From Linyphia triangularis (lineage: Eukaryota; Arthropoda; Arachnida; Araneae; Linyphiidae): a stretch of DNA of 64,000 nt. Shown in pieces: positions 62,460-64,000 of the stretch; the first letter of the stretch is position 1, and every line of letters begins with the position of its first letter. Made by a program: the position numbers and the translations under genes. The DNA is taken from positions 98,257,918-98,321,917 of the forward strand of contig OZ021721.1 in NCBI GenBank assembly GCA_963978545.1, given 5' to 3'. The notes beneath the pieces are model-generated. The model ran no database searches. It was not told where the DNA came from and was given only the letters and a program-made list of their open reading frames with translations.

Positions 62460-63460
62460 CATGTATGAAAAGTATAATATAATAACGTATCATAGCGTGG
62501 TTACTGATATGGTCTGGTTCAAATTCGGAACCTAAACTAATCATTATCATATGAAAAAAACAATACAAAAATATTCCACTTATGAAAAACATAAAAAAGT
62601 AGAAGTGTGGAACATCGCACAACTTTCAATTACTATAATATTGGTCATTGTATTAAAATTTGATATGGTGTTTTATACCGTTTTCATATTTTCACTCATT
62701 TAAATAAAAATTGCATTAGATGATATTTTTAACAATAATTTTTACATGTACAAAAAAACACCGCCAAAATAGTAAAATTGGCAAAGTCATTCGATTGACA
62801 TTACATTGTCTTACTGTGCGTAAAACATAAAAAAAATCAATCGTTGACGGGCGATGCTCAAGGGCAGAGAGCTCTGTGTTAAAGGCACTCGTTTTTGATT
62901 GGTATATGCTTTTATAGTATTTCTACGGGAATTTCGGAGGTTGGAACGATTAGAACACCTTAAGATGAATTAGCATAGAGATTTGAATCAAAATCAATCG
63001 AGCCGTTTTTTAGCAATTGCTGAAAACATGATTTTTATGACTTTAACCTTATGCGCAAGGACGATTTTGACAAAAACCTTGATGGTAGGTTCCATGGCCA
63101 CCAGTAACCTGGGCACTAAATTTGAACATCATAGGTCAATTTTCTCGGGAGTTATGCTGACCACGTATACACAGAGATACACAGACATTTTTTCTAAACC
63201 ACTTTATTGAAATCAGGATATTCCAAAACGTGGAGAAATGCAAAAACAAAAATCGATTTTTGTACCGAATGCTAAACTTTCATTACCCTTTGTAAACATA
63301 TAGGAAACTGAAAGTAATAAGTGTAATCAATTTGCTATCAGTCTTAGTTAACACGAAGAAAGGTATAATGTACTTACATTTGGGAGCAAAACATTTCCCG
63401 AGAAATAAAAAGATTAATTAACCATCACTGAAACATAAAATAAAATTTGTTCAATCCCTT
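62460..63460. other. No gene recognised
   Basis: The 75-codon frame at 62983-63210 lies in a stretch containing TCGGGAGTTATGCTGACCAC and an ACACAGAGATACACAGAC run, resembling transposon-derived repeats. I do not call it a gene. Confidence 0.4.
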
Positions 63461-63468
63461 TCAATAGT

Positions 63469-63530
63469 TTTTTTCCCTTTTTTTTTTTTTTTTCCTTCTT
63501 TTTTTTTCTTCTTCTTTTTCTTTCTTTCTA
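63469..63530. repeat. Pyrimidine-only tract
   Basis: Sixty or so bases of T with scattered C. Confidence 0.85.
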
Positions 63531-63629
63531 AGGAAGCTACGTTTAATGATTTTCTCTTCCTAAATAGCAACGTTACTAAGATATTGCGGTGGTATGTATT
63601 AGGTGTCTAGTCCATATTAAAGACGTTTA

Positions 63630-64000
63630 AAAACCTTCATAGATTTCATGCCATTGACAAGCTTTTACCCCCAAAACTTGATAGAATGCATTGCCATCGA
63701 AAACGAGTTATCCCTCCGAAGTTTTTACCCACTACGTATAAAATCAAAGTAAAAAATTTAAAGGATTAAAAAGTATCAAAATAGCATATTTCTTTCTTAA
63801 TATGTCATCAACATTAACAAGGGAATGTTTCAGTCATAAAATATCGCCAAATTGTGCATGATTGAATATGACTTGGTATCAGAATCTGACGCTCAGAAAT
63901 GCACATGTATGTAAATGCGTTATGTTAATAACAGTCCTTAAAACTTGATAGAATGCATTGTCATTGAAAACGAGTTACCCCTCCGAAGTTTTTACCCACC
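63630..64000 (-). repeat. Dispersed repeat with GCATTCTATC core, two reversed copies
   Basis: AACTTGATAGAATGCATTG, then AAAACGAGTTA, then CCCTCCGAAGTTTTTACCCA at 63677-63731 and again at 63941-63999. It is the reverse of the family seen at 33857 and 35385. The second copy runs off the window. Confidence 0.6.

Overview
The window looks like AT-rich, intron-containing animal nuclear DNA. It is most likely from an arthropod and probably an arachnid such as a spider. I infer this from the repeat style (Helitron, hAT, TTAA-type and Tigger-type elements, tRNA-derived SINEs, a Gypsy-type LTR) and from the introns; no species marker is present. Nothing bacterial or operon-like is visible, and most long open frames are chance or repeat-derived.

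Two loci stand out. (1) A complete six-exon gene on the + strand (coding exons between 11964 and 25418, 357 codons) encodes a member of the SLC35E2 nucleotide-sugar / triose-phosphate-type transporter family. All five introns keep GT..AG and reading phase, and four of them carry recognisable DNA transposons. (2) At 42678-43044 there is a textbook promoter (cAMP-response element, CCAAT, TATA, initiator) followed by a 41-codon first coding exon that is almost entirely a secretion signal. I read this as the start of a small secreted-peptide gene, perhaps a neuropeptide. The rest of its exons are not identified with confidence.

The remainder is repeat-rich. 0-8 kb: a diverged direct repeat, a solo LTR (2388-3153), a TTAA-flanked element with an open frame, inverted-repeat fragments and a large AT microsatellite. 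8-26 kb: the SLC35E2 locus, including nested miniature elements, a hAT-like element and a Helitron that share an internal tandem repeat. 26-42 kb: microsatellites, a 5'-truncated LINE, a small possible membrane-protein frame (33374-33619), a decayed repetitive-protein relic (35940-37690), a hAT element with a perfect 8-bp target duplication, two palindromic TA-flanked miniature elements and a TTATA/TTACA array. 43-53 kb: several independent satellite-like arrays (220-bp higher-order, 224-bp, about 177-bp and 196-bp units). 54-62.5 kb: a tandem duplication of about 1.8 kb whose second copy took in two TTAA-flanked palindromic elements and a SINE. The first copy keeps the matching unoccupied sites.

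Strongest observations for follow-up: the paired empty/filled sites at 55.85-62.25 kb, the 721-bp hairpin element at 60306-61026, the CRE-driven secreted-peptide first exon, and the internal tandem repeat shared by two unrelated transposon types.
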